Shown here: positions 62,019 to 64,000 of the stretch, in pieces
Numbering within the stretch: position 1 is the stretch's first letter
Layout: the number at the start of each line of letters is the position of its first letter
Origin: Candidatus Faecicola pullistercoris
GTDB taxonomy: Bacteria > Bacillota > Clostridia > Christensenellales > CAG-917
NCBI GenBank assembly: GCA_018714105.1
Contig: DVNW01000016.1
Coordinates: 26,239 to 90,238, forward strand
Reading direction: 5' to 3'
Length of the DNA: 64,000 nucleotides
Notes under the pieces: model-generated
Databases searched by the model: none
Seen by the model: the letters and a program-made list of their open reading frames with translations, nothing else
Told to the model about the DNA's origin: nothing
Translations under genes and position numbers: made by a program

Positions 62019-62695
62019 TGATTGAAATCAAAAATCTGTACAAAATATATAATCAAGGTAAGCCTAACGAGTTTACCGCTTTAAAAGACGTATCGCTCAG
62101 CGTTCCGAAAGGGCAGTTCCTGGCAGTTACCGGCAAGTCGGGTGCGGGCAAGTCCACCTTTATGAATATAACAGCGTGTTTGGATACCCCTACTTCGGGG
62201 CAGGTAATTATAGACGGGACCGACCTTTCCTCGGCCGGAGAAAAGCAAAGGGCGGAGTTCAGAAAGGATAAACTCGGAATAGTTACTCAGGCGCCTATGC
62301 TTATAGAGGAACTGTCTGCCATCGAAAACGTGAAAGTTGCCTTTTACCTGTTGAGGGCCAAACGCGAACAGCGCAACGTCTCTGCCGCAAACCTTCTGAA
62401 AAGCGTGGGATTGGGCGACAGAATCGGGCAGAAGGTAAGCACCTTGTCGGGAGGCGAGAAGCAGCGCGTTTCCATAGCACGCGCGCTTGCAGGAAACCCG
62501 TGCGTAATTCTTGCGGACGAACCCACGGGCAATCTCGACAGCAAAAACGCGAAAACGGTGTTCAGAATACTTAAAAACGTGGCCGAGCAGGGTATAACCG
62601 TAATCATGGTTACCCATGACGGCGAGCTCGCTTCCGAGTGCGACCGTGTTGTCGAGATTGCGGACGGGCAGATTGTGTCGGATTCGACGAAATAG
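62018..62695 (+). CDS. MacB/LolD-type ABC ATPase
   Basis: 225 aa. Walker A GKSGAGKST, Q-loop IVTQAPML, signature LSGGEKQRVSIARAL, Walker B VILADEPTGNLD, H-loop VTHDGE. This is the ATPase type that partners FtsX-fold permeases and drives mechanotransmission or export from the outer face of the membrane. It is the only ATPase gene for three permeases here. Confidence 0.94.
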   Translation: MIEIKNLYKIYNQGKPNEFTALKDVSLSVPKGQFLAVTGKSGAGKSTFMNITACLDTPTSGQVIIDGTDLSSAGEKQRAEFRKDKLGIVTQAPMLIEELSAIENVKVAFYLLRAKREQRNVSAANLLKSVGLGDRIGQKVSTLSGGEKQRVSIARALAGNPCVILADEPTGNLDSKNAKTVFRILKNVAEQGITVIMVTHDGELASECDRVVEIADGQIVSDSTK

Positions 62696-62711
62696 CAAAA
62701 ACCGTTAACCG

Positions 62712-62739
62712 GGCAGGGCGAAAACCCTGCCTTTTTTTT
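62712..62739 (+). terminator. Intrinsic terminator
   Basis: GGCAGGG, loop CGAAAA, CCCTGCC, eight or more T, 17 bp after the ATPase stop. Confidence 0.93.
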
Positions 62740-62767
62740 TAAATATCGCTTGCGACGGAATTTGGTA

Positions 62768-62796
62768 TTTACTTTTTACGGTTATTAGTGTATAAT
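62768..62796 (+). promoter_or_regulatory. Promoter of the 259-aa membrane protein gene
   Basis: TTTACT (62768-62773), a 17-nt spacer and TATAAT (62791-62796). Confidence 0.7.
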
Positions 62797-62847
62797 CTAT
62801 TTATCCGTCAAGGAGCTTTATGAATAAATATTTGTCAGGAGGAAAAG

Positions 62848-63627
62848 ATGGAAGGCATTATCGAAGTAATCGCCAGAAGAACGTTCGGGTTGCCGTATAT
62901 TATTATGGACTCGATTTTTATAGTGTTTTTCTGCGTGATGCTGTTTGTTACAAAACGTAAGCAGACGTTATTGTTCGCGCTGTTCGGAGGCGTGCTTTAT
63001 TTTATCGTCGATTACGGTATTTTTCATTTGCTTACGCATTCCAGGCATATCGAAAACGCGAATTTGTTCTGGGTACTGCTCTGGATGTCGTTAAGCTACG
63101 GCATAACCAACTTCGCCTGGATCTGGCTCTGTCTCAGAAAGGACGAAAGACTTGTGGAATGGACTTTGCTGATTTTCGTATGGTGGATTGTATGTCCTAT
63201 CCTGGACGACGCGTTTACGGGCAGCGGCACCCAGATTACCATCTGGCGCGAAACCGGCGAGTATCACTGGTTCATGGCCGTGTTTATGATTGTAAGTTAC
63301 GTTGCCGTTATAGTATGGAATCTGCTTCGCAAAAATCCCAAACAACGCTTTAAACTTCTGTGGCTGTTTATTATCGGCGTAGCCGTTCAGTTCGGGTGGG
63401 AATTTACTTTGCTTATCGGAGGCATACGCTCGGAAGGCATGGCCGTTACCGAACAGATAAAGACATTGGTAATCAATTCGCTTATGGAAACCAACCTCGG
63501 TCTTCCCGCGATATACTGCATATATCTTTTCTTTACCTCGAAATTTACCGAAGATTGCAAGCGCAGGGAAACACCCACTACTTTCCTCGGACGGCTTGAA
63601 GAGAGTAATGACGGAATAAGGATATAG
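62848..63627 (+). CDS. Polytopic membrane protein of unknown function, 259 aa
   Basis: I do not recognise the family. Seven hydrophobic segments at about 17-35, 41-60, 70-92, 100-122, 140-160, 172-195 and 210-232, with a charged C-terminal tail. Many Trp residues (FVWWIVCPILDD; WIWLCLRKDER) lie at segment ends. AGGAGG at the right distance fixes the ATG at 62848. An overlapping 46-codon ORF starts at 62820 with its own AAGGAG. Single-gene unit with promoter and terminator. Confidence 0.75.
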   Translation: MEGIIEVIARRTFGLPYIIMDSIFIVFFCVMLFVTKRKQTLLFALFGGVLYFIVDYGIFHLLTHSRHIENANLFWVLLWMSLSYGITNFAWIWLCLRKDERLVEWTLLIFVWWIVCPILDDAFTGSGTQITIWRETGEYHWFMAVFMIVSYVAVIVWNLLRKNPKQRFKLLWLFIIGVAVQFGWEFTLLIGGIRSEGMAVTEQIKTLVINSLMETNLGLPAIYCIYLFFTSKFTEDCKRRETPTTFLGRLEESNDGIRI

Positions 63628-63650
63628 CTGTATAGTTAAAAACGGTACTT

Positions 63651-63680
63651 AAAAAGCAAGGGCACGTCCCTTGCTTTTTT
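63651..63680 (+). terminator. Intrinsic terminator
   Basis: AAAAAGCAAGGG pairs with CCCTTGCTTTTT around a 5-nt loop, followed by T. Ends the membrane-protein transcript. Confidence 0.92.
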
Positions 63681-63718
63681 TGTAGGAAAATCATAATCCG
63701 GGCTCAGCTCTAAAACAT

Positions 63719-63749
63719 AAAAAAAGGGGCGTGAGTTCAAACACGCCCC
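63719..63749 (-). terminator. Terminator-like hairpin for a - strand transcript
   Basis: On the - strand, GGGGCGTG, an 8-nt loop, CACGCCCC, seven T. No confident gene is seen upstream of it within the window. The remaining 250 bp to the right edge hold only a weak 84-codon - strand frame that runs through this hairpin. Confidence 0.7.
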
Positions 63750-63958
63750 CCTGTGGCGGCGAGTTATCGCCTTTGTACGAACTTTGAAAGTCAGATAAAG
63801 GAGCAGCCTCTTTGGACTGCTTTTCTGTTTCCTTTACCGATTCGATTGAGTTGTTGTGTTTTTTGAGCGGATCGGAGAAGTAGTAGTTTATTCTTTCTAT
63901 AAAGCTAAATCTTATTGACGATCTTTTTGTAATCTTATCTTTCAAAATGTTTTATTTA

Positions 63959-63987
63959 TTGACATTTCGTTTATTTGTTTGTATAAT
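63959..63987 (+). promoter_or_regulatory. Consensus promoter pointing off the right edge
   Basis: TTGACA (63959-63964), a 17-nt spacer and TATAAT (63982-63987), a perfect sigma-A match for a gene beyond the window. Confidence 0.8.
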
Positions 63988-64000
63988 AAGTAAGAAAAGT

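Noticed and set aside
63691-63945. 84-codon - strand ORF at the right edge
   Set aside because: Starts at TTG without a ribosome site and its last codons run through a strong - strand terminator.
1-64000. CRISPR arrays, tRNA/rRNA genes, insertion sequences, phage attachment sites
   Set aside because: Looked for regular direct repeats, tRNA-like cloverleaf ends and transposase motifs and saw none.

Overview
The window looks like a chromosomal segment of a Gram-positive, low-to-middling-GC anaerobe of the Clostridia (Bacillota), probably an uncultured gut lineage. This is inference. It rests on the purECFMNHD-type purine operon ending in one large purL, strong AGGAGG ribosome sites, sigma-A style TTGACA/TATAAT promoters, a collagen-like surface-protein gene, a giant bacterial Ig-like repeat protein and many small ABC exporters. 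There are no tRNA or rRNA genes, CRISPR arrays, insertion sequences or intact phage genes. TAG is used as a normal stop by several genes.

Layout. (1) 1-2.9 kb: an ABC-2 exporter cut by the left edge, then a CNNM-type membrane protein on the - strand preceded by a hidden 40-codon ORF. (2) 2.96-3.5 kb: a collagen-like gene broken by two in-frame amber codons. (3) 3.6-4.7 kb: a glycosyltransferase. (4) 4.9-12.6 kb: a seven-gene carbohydrate operon with an alpha/beta hydrolase, GPH symporter, zinc-ribbon membrane protein, phosphoesterase, GH4 glycosidase, PfkB kinase and phosphoesterase lipoprotein. (5) 12.7-14.0 kb: a GH43-like protein and a PPC-domain protein. (6) 14.3-25.3 kb: the purine operon, purE-C-F-M-N-H-D-L, with a 37-aa leader ORF and a terminator ahead of purE. 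(7) 25.4-30.1 kb: an acetyltransferase, a PI-PLC-like protein, an Mrp ATPase, and a radical SAM protein with its DNA-repair-type partner. (8) 30.1-32.7 kb: a metal-resistance operon (ArsR-type repressor, HMA chaperone, P-type ATPase) with two palindromic operators. (9) 33-41.4 kb, - strand: a nearly complete route from DAHP synthesis to prephenate dehydrogenase and dehydratase. It includes an aroE-aroK fusion and a Phe/Tyr-rich leader peptide followed by an attenuator. (10) 41.6-45.7 kb: a MarR regulator with a heterodimeric ABC exporter. (11) 46.4-57.1 kb: an ABC-2 transporter followed by a 2790-aa Ig-like repeat protein. (12) 57.15-57.6 kb: two abutting gene fragments, UroD-like and glutamate dehydrogenase. 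(13) 57.7-62.7 kb: a small membrane protein, a second acetyltransferase, and an ABC system of three FtsX-like permeases with one ATPase, whose first permease is translationally coupled to an 18-aa ORF. (14) 62.8-64 kb: a polytopic membrane protein and a promoter pointing off the right edge.

The strongest undescribed-looking signals are regulatory and easily missed by ORF calling. They are the aromatic-residue leader and attenuator ahead of aroQ-F-B-A-C-pheA-tyrA, the leader ORF and terminator ahead of purE, the 40-codon and 18-codon ORFs that overlap the starts of membrane-protein genes, and the collagen-like frame kept open across 181 codons except for two TAG codons. The giant protein has a regular roughly 350-residue super-repeat.
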